Assembly (NCBI RefSeq): GCF_937958535.1
Contig: NZ_CALGNQ010000030.1
Location: 1 to 8,036 of the forward strand
Source of the DNA: an uncultured Georgenia sp.
GTDB lineage: Bacteria; Actinomycetota; Actinomycetes; Actinomycetales; Actinomycetaceae
Reading direction: 5' to 3'
Length of the DNA stretch: 8,036 nucleotides
Shown: positions 1-5,772 of the stretch, one piece after another
Position numbering within the stretch: position 1 is the stretch's first letter
Layout: every line of letters starts with the position of its first letter
Program-made: the position numbers and the translations under genes
Notes under the pieces: generated by a model
Told to the model about the DNA's origin: nothing
The model's database searches: none
What the model saw: the letters and a program-made list of their open reading frames with translations, nothing else

Positions 1-111
1 CCGGAGCTGCGGCCGCTCCGCCGCCGCAGCGAGACCTGCCCTGCGCGCACCGAAGCAGGACCGAGGCGGGCTGCCCGCCGTGCCGGCGCGGTCGCCCGTG
101 CCGGACCGCCG
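1..111. other. GC-rich stretch without a supportable gene; two small hairpins
   Basis: No reading frame here has convincing coding character. The plus frames carry arginine/proline/alanine-rich translations that end in stops before or near base 170. Two hairpins are visible: GCTGCGGC (6-13) pairs with GCCGCAGC (23-30) across a 9-nt loop, and GGCGGGC (65-71) pairs with GCCCGCC (73-79). The second could end a transcript from a gene left of the window, but there is no T-run. The tail of an upstream gene cannot be excluded. Confidence 0.3.
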
Positions 112-140
112 TTGACAGATTCGCCGCACACCCCTACGTT
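112..140 (+). promoter_or_regulatory. Housekeeping-type promoter for the DUF2975/XRE pair
   Basis: A perfect -35 hexamer TTGACA (112-117) is followed after 17 bases by TACGTT (135-140), which fits the actinobacterial TAnnnT -10 pattern. Transcription would begin near 146-148, about 33 bases before the ATG at 181. AAGG at 171-174 serves as the ribosome binding site. The element is clear by eye but untested. It is overlapped by the inverted repeat listed next. Confidence 0.7.
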
Positions 141-169
141 TATCGATATTCGTTGTTATCGACAAACGT
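136..169. promoter_or_regulatory. Inverted-repeat operator candidate over the -10 and start site
   Basis: The left arm 136-148 (ACGTTTATCGATA) matches the reverse complement of the right arm 157-169 at 12 of 13 positions, with an 8-base spacer (149-156). The left arm contains the 8-bp palindrome TATCGATA. The site covers the -10 hexamer and the predicted transcription start, where a bound repressor would block RNA polymerase. The obvious candidate ligand is the XRE-family protein encoded by the second gene of the operon. That link is inference. Confidence 0.6.
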
Positions 170-180
170 GAAGGTGCGTC

Positions 181-843
181 ATGGACACGTCATCCGGCCG
201 CTCGTCCCTCCGCCGCGTCGTCGACCGGCTCGACCGCGCGGGGCTCGTCGTCATCGCCGCCGGGGCGGCGCTGGTCGCACTCGCCTCGCTCGCGGCCATC
301 GTCGTCACCGGGGTGCAGACCCTCGGCTCCGGGCCGCTCACGGTGCGCGACCTGCCGATCGAGAACCCCGCGACGCCCGCGTTCACCGAGTCGCTCGACG
401 CGGTCACCGCGGCCCGCTACGAGTCCGTGGAGATGACGGTCGAGGGCGTCTCGGGGTGGGCGCGGGCGCTGCTGTGGGCCGGTGAGGCGGTCGCCTGGCT
501 GACGGTGCTCGGCATCTGCGTGGCCCTGGTGTGGCTGTGCGTGCGGATCTCGCGGCAGCGTCCCTTCGGGCGCTCGGTCACCACGGCGCTCAACTGGGTG
601 GCGGTCCTCGTCATCGTCGGCGGGACCACCAGCGGGGTGCTCGCCGACTTCGGCCGCGGCACCGTCGTCGCCGAGGTCGCCCCGCAGGCCGTGGCACGCT
701 CCGGCGACAGCGCCGAGGGGTTCGTCGGGCTCCTCGTCACCCTCGACCTGGCCCCCATCGGCATCGGCCTGGCCCTCGGGGTGGTCGCCGCGGCCTTCGG
801 GATCGGCACCCGGATGCAGCGCGACGTCGAGGGGCTCGTGTGA
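181..843 (+). CDS. DUF2975-type integral membrane protein (YoaS-like)
   Basis: A 220-residue membrane protein with about four hydrophobic helices, near residues 21-44, 98-122, 137-155 and 183-208. An extracytoplasmic-looking segment (about 45-97) lies between the first two. The RQRPFG stretch at 125-130 before helix 3, and the C-terminal run ending in GTRMQRDVEGLV, resemble DUF2975 proteins. Those are typically followed by a tiny XRE regulator, as in Bacillus yoaS-yozG. Here the TGA overlaps the ATG of the regulator (TGATG), so the two are translationally coupled. The ATG at 181 is chosen because AAGG lies 6 bases upstream and a good promoter sits at 112-140. The biochemical role of the family is not established; a part in sensing or in controlling the partner regulator is conjecture. 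The family call rests on pattern and context, not on a search. Confidence 0.75.
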   Translation: MDTSSGRSSLRRVVDRLDRAGLVVIAAGAALVALASLAAIVVTGVQTLGSGPLTVRDLPIENPATPAFTESLDAVTAARYESVEMTVEGVSGWARALLWAGEAVAWLTVLGICVALVWLCVRISRQRPFGRSVTTALNWVAVLVIVGGTTSGVLADFGRGTVVAEVAPQAVARSGDSAEGFVGLLVTLDLAPIGIGLALGVVAAAFGIGTRMQRDVEGLV

Positions 844-1109
844 TGGCCCGCGCGAGGACGCGGGAGACCGACGACGACGCACCCACCGGCGTCCACTGCC
901 GGCTCGACGAGCTGCTCGCCGAGCGGGGCATGACGCTCACCCGGCTCAGCGAGCTCGTCGGGGTGAGCATCGTCAACCTCTCGGTGCTGAAGAACAACCG
1001 TGCGCGGGCCATCCGCTTCTCCACCCTCATCGCGATCTGCCGGGCGCTGGACTGCGAGATCGGGGACCTGCTCGTGCGGGCGGACCGGGCGGGCACGCCC
1101 GCGCCCTGA
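843..1109 (+). CDS. Small XRE-family HTH transcriptional regulator (YozG-like)
   Basis: An 88-residue protein that is almost entirely one Cro/C1-type helix-turn-helix domain. The core runs from about residue 19 to 80. LTRLSELVGVS (32-42) forms the helix-turn, the segment around IVNLSVLKNN (43-52) should be the recognition region, and FSTLIAICRALDCEIGDLL (59-77) is the family's usual ending. The first 15 residues are charged and probably disordered. The ATG shares its A with the upstream stop codon, so expression is coupled to the DUF2975 gene. The longer open frame upstream of this ATG is only the shadow of that gene. It is probably an autoregulator acting at the dyad 136-169, judging from genetic linkage. 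No sensor domain is present. Confidence 0.88.
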   Translation: MARARTRETDDDAPTGVHCRLDELLAERGMTLTRLSELVGVSIVNLSVLKNNRARAIRFSTLIAICRALDCEIGDLLVRADRAGTPAP

Positions 1110-1138
1110 GCGGCGACGGTGACCGGGCTGCGGGGCGC

Positions 1139-1165
1139 TGTCACACCCGGTGCCCCGCCGGCGAC
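1139..1165 (+). promoter_or_regulatory. ECF41-type sigma promoter upstream of the CMD-sigma operon
   Basis: TGTCACA (1139-1145) is followed by exactly 16 bases and then CGAC (1162-1165). ECF41 sigma factors are known to autoregulate through a TGTCACA-N16-CGTC type promoter, and M. tuberculosis SigJ uses a closely similar GTCACA/CGTC element. The -35 motif and spacer agree exactly, and the -10 differs at one base (CGAC for CGTC). It stands directly ahead of an operon encoding an ECF41-type sigma factor. Transcription would start near 1170-1172. Confidence 0.72.
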
Positions 1166-1170
1166 AAAGA

Positions 1171-1206
1171 GGGTGAGCACCTCGCTCACCCCACCACCCC
1201 GGTGGG
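1171..1206 (+). repeat. Two overlapping hairpins in the leader of the CMD-sigma operon
   Basis: GGGTGAGC (1171-1178) pairs perfectly with GCTCACCC (1184-1191) across a 5-nt loop. CCCACC (1190-1195) pairs with GGTGGG (1201-1206) across a 5-nt loop. The two stems share two bases, so they cannot both form in full. They begin at about the predicted start of transcription and end 14 bases before the GGAGG ribosome binding site (1221-1225). They could stabilise the 5' end, modulate translation, or be an operator in DNA form. Function is unknown. Confidence 0.4.
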
Positions 1207-1228
1207 TCCGGACGACCGACGGAGGATC

Positions 1229-1702
1229 ATGTCCCGCCTCGACATCACCCAGCACGCCCCCGAGGGCTTCCACGCCGTGCTCGGCCTGGAGCAGTACGTG
1301 CGCGGCCGGCTCGACCGGGAGCTGCTCGAGCTCGTCAAGCTGCGCGCCTCCCAGCTCAACGGCTGCGCCTTCTGCGTCGACATGCACGCCACCGACCTGG
1401 AGGCGGCCGGGGTGCCGACGCGCAAGATCTACGCCGTGAGCGCCTGGCGCGAGACGGACTTCTTCACCCCGACCGAGCGCGCCGCGCTGGCACTGACCGA
1501 GCAGGTCACCCTCCTGCCGGGCGGTGTGGATGAGGAAACCTGGCAGTCCGCCGCCCGCGAGCTCACCGAACGGGAGCTGGCCGACCTCCTGCTGGCGATC
1601 GGCACCATCAACCTGTGGAACCGGATCGCGGTGCCCACCCGGCAGGCCCCGCCCCCGCTCGCCGGTGCCACTTACCCGGCCGTCGCCGCCGCAGCGCGCT
1701 GA
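1229..1702 (+). CDS. Carboxymuconolactone decarboxylase family (AhpD-like) protein
   Basis: A 157-residue single-domain protein of the CMD/AhpD fold. The family signature is plain: LVKLRASQLNGCAFCVDMH at 35-53 supplies the redox pair Cys46-x-x-Cys49 and His53, as in alkylhydroperoxidase AhpD, with Glu31 and Glu34 just upstream. The C-terminal half carries the AIGTINLWNRIAV segment (123-135) typical of this subgroup. The expected role is thiol-dependent peroxide reduction in the cytoplasm; the real substrate and reductant are unknown. The ATG at 1229 is preferred over the in-frame GTG at 1202 because GGAGG (1221-1225) sits at ideal spacing. The ECF sigma gene follows after 32 bases, and ECF41 sigma factors are characteristically linked to CMD-family, oxidoreductase or epimerase genes. 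The ECF41-like promoter upstream suggests the sigma factor controls it. Confidence 0.9.
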   Translation: MSRLDITQHAPEGFHAVLGLEQYVRGRLDRELLELVKLRASQLNGCAFCVDMHATDLEAAGVPTRKIYAVSAWRETDFFTPTERAALALTEQVTLLPGGVDEETWQSAARELTERELADLLLAIGTINLWNRIAVPTRQAPPPLAGATYPAVAAAAR

Positions 1703-1734
1703 CCGGGCACGCGGTGGGTCGCTACGTTGGGAAC

Positions 1735-2682
1735 GTGACCCGGCCCGAAGCGGAGCCCGCCGCCGCGCCCGAGGCCGCGGCCTTCGAGCGCGAGCGGCGC
1801 CGGCTCACCCTGCTCGCCTACCGCATGTGCGGCTCGTGGGGCGATGCGGAGGACGTGGTCCAGGCGGTCGCGCTGGAGTGGCTGCGGCAGCCCGGGCCGG
1901 TGGCGGACCCGGCCGCCTGGCTCACCACGGTCACGGTGCGCCGCGCACTGGACGCGCTGCGCGCCCGCCGTCGCGAGGCGTCCTACGTCGGGCCGTGGGT
2001 GCCCGAGCCGGTGGTCCACGCCGGACCGGACCCGCACGCCGAGGCGGAGCGGACCGAGGCGCTGACGACGGCGTTCCTCATGCTGGCAGAGGAGCTCACC
2101 CCGCCCCAGCGCGCCGTCGTCGTACTCCGCGCGCTGGGCTACGAGCACACCGAGATCGGCGAGGTGCTGCAGATCTCCCCCGCCGCGTCACGGCAGCACC
2201 ACAGCCGCGGCACCCGCCGGCTGAGCGAGCTCAACGGGCGCGACGTCCACGCCGACCCGACGCTCGGGCTGACGCCGGGTGCCGACCAGCGCGAGGCACA
2301 GCGGCTGCTCGAGCTCTTCCTCCGGGCGGCCCGGGCCGGGGACGTCGCAGCCCTGCTCGGGCTGCTGCACGCCGACGTCGTCGCCTACAGCGACGGCGGC
2401 GGGCGGGTGCGCGCGGCGCGCCGCCCGCTCTACGGCCCCTCGAACGTCGCCCGGTTCACCGCGGGGGTCACGGCGCGGCACCCCGCGGAGCGCAGCACGG
2501 CACAGCTGCTGGCGGTCAACGCCGGCCCCGGCGCCGTCCTCACCATGTCGGGGGACCGGCACGTGATCTCGCTCCAGGTGCGCGACGGGCGCATCTACCG
2601 GCTCTTCGACGTCGCCAACCCGGACAAGCACGCGGGCCTCGCCGGGCTCGTCGCGTCCCAGGGCGTGCTGCTGCTCGGCTGA
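1735..2682 (+). CDS. ECF41-group RNA polymerase sigma factor, SigJ-like, with fused SnoaL-like domain
   Basis: A 315-residue ECF sigma factor. Region 2 spans about 15-80 (LLAYRMCGSWGDAEDVVQ at 26-43) and region 4 spans about 108-165 (LTPPQRAVVVLRALGYEHTEIGEVL then a helix-turn-helix). A C-terminal SnoaL/NTF2-like extension covers about 186-300. Three ECF41 landmarks are visible, two in variant form: WVPEP at 88-92 (usually WLPEP), DGGGR at 220-224 (usually DGGGK), and NPDK at 295-298. In this group the fused extension replaces an anti-sigma factor and modulates activity. The GTG at 1735 is chosen because the region 2 homology starts soon after and a weak GGGA lies upstream. A GTG at 1714 is an in-frame alternative, and the open frame extends further back into the CMD gene. 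It is probably co-transcribed with that gene and autoregulated from 1139-1165. Confidence 0.92.
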   Translation: MTRPEAEPAAAPEAAAFERERRRLTLLAYRMCGSWGDAEDVVQAVALEWLRQPGPVADPAAWLTTVTVRRALDALRARRREASYVGPWVPEPVVHAGPDPHAEAERTEALTTAFLMLAEELTPPQRAVVVLRALGYEHTEIGEVLQISPAASRQHHSRGTRRLSELNGRDVHADPTLGLTPGADQREAQRLLELFLRAARAGDVAALLGLLHADVVAYSDGGGRVRAARRPLYGPSNVARFTAGVTARHPAERSTAQLLAVNAGPGAVLTMSGDRHVISLQVRDGRIYRLFDVANPDKHAGLAGLVASQGVLLLG

Positions 2683-2749
2683 GTGCGGCGGCCACCGCCA
2701 CCCGGGCCGGGCTCGTGGCCGCCGCGGTCGTGGCGCTCCCCGCTGAGCG

Positions 2750-2774
2750 ACGCGGCCGGCCAGGCCGGCCGCGT
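2750..2774. repeat. 25-bp perfect dyad downstream of the sigma gene
   Basis: ACGCGGCCGGCC (2750-2761) and its exact reverse complement (2763-2774) flank a single A. As RNA it would fold into a very stable GC stem with about 10 bp and a 5-nt loop. It begins 67 bases after the sigma stop and ends 133 bases before the next gene. No T-run follows, as is common for actinobacterial terminators. It could end the CMD-sigma transcript or be a protein-binding site. The rest of 2683-2907 shows no gene I would defend. Confidence 0.45.
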
Positions 2775-2907
2775 GATGGCCCGGATCACCCGCGCGGCGA
2801 GCGGGGCGGCCTCATCTTCGGCACGCGGCTGCCGATGGGCAGGACGACACGTACCTCGGCATGTGCGCGCCCGGCCGGCCCGCTGCCCGCGACTCGAAAG
2901 GACTGCC

Positions 2908-3330
2908 GTGCTCAGCTTCGTCGGCACCGCCATCGCCTTCTGGACCCTCGCGGCGTTCCCGCTCCTCGTGGTCTGGTCGGTGCTGGGCGGCGACGTCATG
3001 ATGGGCGTGCACGCCGAGCCCGAGCCGAAGGCCTACCGGCGGGCGCTGCGGTACAGCCGCCTGGCGCACCGGCTGCGCCGCGGCGCGGTCTTCCAGCTGT
3101 TCGTGGGCTCGACCGCGCTCTTCGTCGTGCTCACGGTCGGCTACGCCCTGGCGGGTTACAGCCCCGTCTTCCAGCCGGTGCTCAAGACCCTCCTGGTGAC
3201 GGCGCTGGTCTCCTGCTACCTCACCTTCCTCGTCCGCTCCGTGCTGGAGGTGCTGGTGCGGCGGCTCGGGTTCCACAAGGACCTGTGGGCGCGGGTGGAG
3301 GCCCGCCTGGCCGAGGAGCGCACGCGCTGA
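2908..3330 (+). CDS. Small integral membrane protein of unknown function
   Basis: A 140-residue protein with three predicted helices: about 5-28 (containing AFWTLAAFPLLVVWSVLGG), 61-83 and 91-112. A basic cytoplasmic-looking loop KAYRRALRYSRLAHRLRRG (41-59) follows the first, and the tail is charged and amphipathic (114-140). The GTG at 2908 is chosen because AAAGGA (2897-2902) sits about 5 bases upstream and the hydrophobic protein begins there. The open frame reaches back to 2683, but that part translates to arginine/proline/serine-rich sequence without membrane character and spans the 25-bp dyad. I do not recognise the family. It has no close partner: 225 bases separate it from the sigma gene and the tRNA gene beyond faces it. 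Confidence 0.7.
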   Translation: MLSFVGTAIAFWTLAAFPLLVVWSVLGGDVMMGVHAEPEPKAYRRALRYSRLAHRLRRGAVFQLFVGSTALFVVLTVGYALAGYSPVFQPVLKTLLVTALVSCYLTFLVRSVLEVLVRRLGFHKDLWARVEARLAEERTR

Positions 3331-3337
3331 CCCGCGA

Positions 3338-3351
3338 CGGCCACGTGGCCG
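3338..3351. terminator. Possible terminator dyad between convergent membrane gene and tRNA
   Basis: CGGCCACGTGGCCG is a perfect 14-bp palindrome beginning 8 bases after the stop codon of the membrane protein. It lies between that plus-strand gene and the minus-strand tRNA, so it could help stop transcription from either side. It has no T-run, and as RNA its stem would be short (about 5 bp with a 4-nt loop). The call is weak. Confidence 0.25.
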
Positions 3352-3375
3352 CACCGGCAGGCCGCCGATGAGAGG

Positions 3376-3451
3376 TGGCACCCCCAGCCGGATTCGAACC
3401 GGCGCCGCCGCCGTGAGAGGGCGGTGTCCTGGGCCGCTAGACGATGGGGGC
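3376..3451 (-). tRNA. tRNA-Glu (anticodon CTC), 3' CCA encoded
   Basis: Read on the minus strand, the 5' acceptor GCCCCCA (3451-3445) pairs with TGGGGGT near the 3' end, followed by discriminator G (3379) and an encoded CCA (3378-3376). The anticodon arm is CCGCC-CTCTCAC-GGCGG, placing CTC at 3417-3415, which reads GAG glutamate codons. The T arm is GCCGG-TTCGAAT-CCGGC with a standard loop. The D arm begins with GTCT and holds AGCGG. The whole is 73 bases plus CCA, a normal length. No integrase or duplicated 3' end is nearby, so there is no sign that it serves as an attachment site here. Confidence 0.97.
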
Positions 3452-3473
3452 ACGGAGGACGCTCGATGCGTCC

Positions 3474-3529
3474 GTCCGGGGTCCAATCTGCCACATCTGG
3501 CGCGCAGAGCCGAATCGGGCACCCCGGAC
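3474..3529. repeat. 9-bp inverted repeat upstream of tRNA-Glu
   Basis: GTCCGGGGT (3474-3482) is matched exactly by its reverse complement ACCCCGGAC (3521-3529), 38 bases away. It lies in the 130-bp space between the tRNA and the PPOX gene. It may be part of the PPOX transcript's end, part of the tRNA promoter region, or chance in GC-rich DNA. Confidence 0.3.
3485..3514 (-). promoter_or_regulatory. Weak candidate promoter for tRNA-Glu
   Basis: On the minus strand TTCGGC (3514-3509) is followed after 18 bases by CAGATT (3490-3485), a passable -35/-10 pair. Transcription would start near 3478, about 27 bases before the mature tRNA 5' end. Both hexamers deviate from consensus, so the call is tentative. 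It was made because a stable RNA gene should have its own promoter in this gap. Confidence 0.25.
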
Positions 3530-3581
3530 CGGGTTCGCGTGCGACCTTTCGCGTGCCACCTCCGGGCGGCCGCGCCCGCCG

Positions 3582-4007
3582 TCAGCCGGCCCCGGCCGCC
3601 CAGCCGGTGACAGCGGTGACGCGCAGCACGAGCACCCGCGTGAACGGCCGGTCCGCGTACTGCGGGTAGTGGTCGGCGAGGAGCGCTGCGAGCGCGTCCT
3701 GCACGGCAGTGGGCGGGTGCGGTTGCCACACGAGCTCGGCGCGCACCCACCACAGCCGTGACCAGTCATCCGGGTCCCAGTGGTCCGCGAGGAGCGTCGC
3801 CCGCGGGTCCGCCTCGAGGTTGCGCTCGCGCTGCAGCCGGGTGGCGCGCTTCGCCTTGACGGTGTCCACCGGGAGGCCGACGTGCCGGCCGTCGACGGCG
3901 AAGGTCACCGGCACGGCGTCCACGCCGCGCCGGGGGTGGACGGTGCACAGGACGGCGTGGTCGTGGGCGCGCAGCCTGGCCAGCGCCTCGTCCGGGGTGA
4001 GCCTCAT
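3582..4007 (-). CDS. PPOX-class probable F420-dependent oxidoreductase (Rv0121-like, TIGR03668 type)
   Basis: A 141-residue split beta-barrel flavin/deazaflavin-binding protein of the pyridoxamine 5'-phosphate oxidase superfamily. It runs through the family's characteristic segments in order: LTPDEALARL (3-12), AVLCTVHPRRGVDAVPVTFAVDG (18-40), VDTVKAKRATRLQRERNLEADPRATLLADHW (47-77), DDWSRLWWVRAE (80-91) and a YPQYADRPF tail (114-122). The basic residues of the KAKRATRLQRERN stretch are where related enzymes bind the cofactor phosphate. Members are thought to use F420 in actinobacteria; the substrate is unknown. The ATG at 4007 matches the usual N-terminus. The open frame extends to 4298, but the extra part is not family-like, and no good ribosome binding site is visible. 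The gene lies 133 bases after the lipoprotein gene on the same strand. Confidence 0.87.
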   Translation of the reverse strand: MRLTPDEALARLRAHDHAVLCTVHPRRGVDAVPVTFAVDGRHVGLPVDTVKAKRATRLQRERNLEADPRATLLADHWDPDDWSRLWWVRAELVWQPHPPTAVQDALAALLADHYPQYADRPFTRVLVLRVTAVTGWAAGAG

Positions 4008-4065
4008 CGGGCGGCGGGCGGGGACGGCGTCGTCATGGGGCCTAGTCGACCACGGCGAGGCGCGA

Positions 4066-4090
4066 CTCGGCGCCGGGACGGCGCCCCGAG
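4066..4090 (-). terminator. Possible terminator hairpin after the lipoprotein gene
   Basis: CTCGGCGCC (4066-4074) can pair with GGCGCCCCGAG (4080-4090) with a 2-base bulge and a 5-nt loop. It is about 50 bases beyond the stop of the minus-strand lipoprotein gene and 58 bases ahead of the PPOX start. There is no T-run. If it works, the lipoprotein and PPOX genes are separate transcription units. Confidence 0.3.
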
Positions 4091-4140
4091 ACGGTCGGCG
4101 CACCGCGTCGCCTGGGACGAGCTGTCCGGCTGGCGGCGGC

Positions 4141-4602
4141 TCAGCCACTCGGGACGGGCCGCACGGACCCCAGCACGATGCCGTCCACGCCGCCGCCCAG
4201 GCACTCGTCGACGATCGGGCCGTAGGACGACCGCAGATCGTCCACGAAGCCGCCGCCGGCATCGAGAGCGTCCCCCGCCGCATACACCGTGCCGTCATCG
4301 CCTCGCAGGCGGCCGTCCTCGGTGAGCCCGAACCCGAGCGGCCAGATGACGGGCGTCACCGAGCCGTCCTCGTTCGAGATGCCGTAGCAGCCCTGTCCGC
4401 TGACCCCGACCGGCCCGGCGAACGCGGCGTCGGCGCCACCCTCGTCGATGAGCTGCACCAGCAGCGTGTGGTCCCCCACCTCGACGAGCCCTACTCGCTC
4501 CTGCGGGTCCGCTGCCTCGTGCCCGTTCGAACCGCAGCCGGCCAGGGCGGTGACGATCAGTGCGGCGGTGACGCCGACAGTGGACACCAGATGTCGTCTC
4601 AT
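4141..4602 (-). CDS. Secreted lipoprotein of unknown function
   Basis: A 153-residue protein with a textbook type II signal peptide: MRRH, then a hydrophobic stretch, then the lipobox Leu20-Ala21-Gly22-Cys23. Cys23 would be lipidated and the mature protein held on the outer face of the membrane. The mature part is acidic and glycine-rich. It contains two further cysteines (72, 134), which could form a disulfide, and a segment VIWPLGFGLTEDGRLRGDD (85-103) leading into VYAAGDALDAGGG (106-118). That WP-then-GD-then-GGG pattern recalls small actinobacterial lipoproteins, but I cannot name the family. The ATG at 4602 abuts GAGG with no gap, so initiation may be weak. A nearby upstream start in this frame is not seen. 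Its codon use looks slightly less GC-extreme than its neighbours. Confidence 0.82.
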   Translation of the reverse strand: MRRHLVSTVGVTAALIVTALAGCGSNGHEAADPQERVGLVEVGDHTLLVQLIDEGGADAAFAGPVGVSGQGCYGISNEDGSVTPVIWPLGFGLTEDGRLRGDDGTVYAAGDALDAGGGFVDDLRSSYGPIVDECLGGGVDGIVLGSVRPVPSG

Positions 4603-4726
4603 CCTCGGTCATCCCAGCCCGACCATGCCGGAAGAGCGCTCGGGCCATTCGGCATTGCTGGTCTCCATCCGCCGTCGGACAGCTGCATCGTCGGTGGCCT
4701 GTGCAGGCGCGCCAGGAGCTCGGAGA

Positions 4727-4767
4727 TGCCTCGTCATGATCGCCCGTCACAGCGTTCGGGCGAGGCA
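4727..4767. repeat. Nested inverted repeat downstream of the EamA gene
   Basis: TGCCTCG (4727-4733) pairs with CGAGGCA (4761-4767), and inside it CGCCCG (4741-4746) pairs with CGGGCG (4757-4762). The inner stem has a 10-nt loop, and the two stems share bases 4761-4762. It lies about 50 bases past the stop of the minus-strand transporter, so it may act as a terminator. The rest of the 215-bp gap 4603-4817 shows no convincing gene. Confidence 0.3.
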
Positions 4768-4817
4768 CCCTGTCGCGTCTCCCATGATCGCAGGTCAGGC
4801 GCCGGTGTACGCGACCT

Positions 4818-5750
4818 TCATCGCCGCGTTCCCCACCCGAGCGCTGCCGGCGCGCGGTCCCGCTGCCCGGCGACGAGCGCGGTGAGCGCCAGGCCGAACC
4901 CGGTGAGCTGGCCGGCGGTGAGCGTCTCGCCGAGCAGGAGTGCGCCGATGGTCGCAGCGACGAGCGGGGAGAGCAGGCCGAGCATGGTCGTGGCGGTGAC
5001 CGGGAGCAGCCGGATGCCGCGGAACCACAGGGAGTAGGCGACGAATCCGCCCACCGTGCCGAGCCACAGGTAGCCGGCGACGGCGCCGCCGTCGATCCCT
5101 GGCGGCACTCCCTCGAGCCGGGCGGTCACCGGCAGCAGGACGAGCCCGCCGGCGGCCAGCTGCCACCCGGCGTAGGTGAGCGGACCGACGCCGGCGGGGC
5201 TGCCCCACCGCTTGGTGAGCGTGACGCCGAGGGCCATCGAGCCGGCGCCGGCGAGCCCGGCGAGGACCCCGAGGGCGTCGAGCCGGGCGGTCGGCTCCAG
5301 GACGACGAGCCCGACCCCGAGGACGCCGACGATGCTCCATCCGGTCCGCCACAGCGTGGGCCGCTCGCGCAGGACCAGGACGGCGAGCCCGGCGACGACG
5401 AGCGGCTGGACCGCCCCGAGCGTGGCCGCGACGCCGCCGGGGAGGCGTTCGGCGGTGACGAAGAGCAGCGCCTGGAAGGCCCCGATGTTGAGCGTGCCGA
5501 GCACGGCGGCGCGCCACCACCAGTCCCCGCGGGGCAGCGTGCGGGTGGCCGCGATGAGCAGCAGCCCGCCGGGCAGGGTGCGCAGGAGGGCGGCGAAGAG
5601 CGGGTGGTCGGGCGGGAGCAGCTCGGTGGTGACCGAGTAGGTGGTGCCCCACGACATCGGGGCGAGCGCGGTGACGGCGACCAGCACCGCTCCGGCGGGC
5701 AGCATCCGGCGCCGGTCCTGGCCGGGCGGGCGGGTGAGCGTGGTGGTCAT
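4818..5750 (-). CDS. EamA/DMT-superfamily transporter (RhaT/YdcZ-like exporter)
   Basis: A 310-residue polytopic protein with ten predicted helices in two homologous five-helix halves, the standard drug/metabolite transporter arrangement. Helices lie near 17-36, 50-69, 78-99, 104-126, 136-152, 159-178, 188-209, 222-243, 247-270 and 278-294. Half-repeat hallmarks are present: LGAVQPLVVAGLAVLVLRERPT (111-132) in the first half and LLSPLVAATIGALLLGETLT (259-278) in the second, each placing a proline and the acidic ER/GE residues where EamA domains have them. PMSWGTTY (31-38) matches the usual start of helix 1. Such proteins export small metabolites such as amino acids; the substrate is unknown. 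The ATG at 5750 is the sensible start, and no strong ribosome binding site is seen. It is divergent from a LysR gene across 81 bases with a strong operator-like dyad, so that regulator probably controls it. Confidence 0.92.
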   Translation of the reverse strand: MTTTLTRPPGQDRRRMLPAGAVLVAVTALAPMSWGTTYSVTTELLPPDHPLFAALLRTLPGGLLLIAATRTLPRGDWWWRAAVLGTLNIGAFQALLFVTAERLPGGVAATLGAVQPLVVAGLAVLVLRERPTLWRTGWSIVGVLGVGLVVLEPTARLDALGVLAGLAGAGSMALGVTLTKRWGSPAGVGPLTYAGWQLAAGGLVLLPVTARLEGVPPGIDGGAVAGYLWLGTVGGFVAYSLWFRGIRLLPVTATTMLGLLSPLVAATIGALLLGETLTAGQLTGFGLALTALVAGQRDRAPAALGWGTRR

Positions 5751-5772
5751 GCCACCCAGTGTTCGCCCGCAC

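Noticed and set aside
2776..2907. Upstream extension of the small membrane protein to the ATG at 2776
   Set aside because: The added residues are Arg/Ser/Pro-rich without membrane or domain character, and the ribosome binding site AAAGGA supports the GTG at 2908.
1524..3371. Long plus-strand open frame (615 codons) across the sigma gene and beyond
   Set aside because: Its translation is dominated by Arg, Ala, Pro and Gly, as expected from reading high-GC genes out of frame, and it overlaps two well-supported genes in the correct frame.
3376..3451. tRNA-Glu as a possible integration site for a mobile element
   Set aside because: No integrase, no direct repeat of the tRNA 3' end and no element-like cargo is visible on either side.
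4746..4751. GTCACA resembling an ECF41 -35 element
   Set aside because: No CGTC-like -10 follows at 16 bases and no plus-strand gene starts downstream.
4295..4768. 157-codon minus-strand frame overlapping the lipoprotein gene
   Set aside because: Its second half is a frameshifted reading of the lipoprotein gene and its first half has no recognisable features.
3709..5037. 442-codon plus-strand open frame
   Set aside because: It lies antisense to the PPOX, lipoprotein and transporter genes, shows no domain-like segments, and is the usual high-GC shadow.
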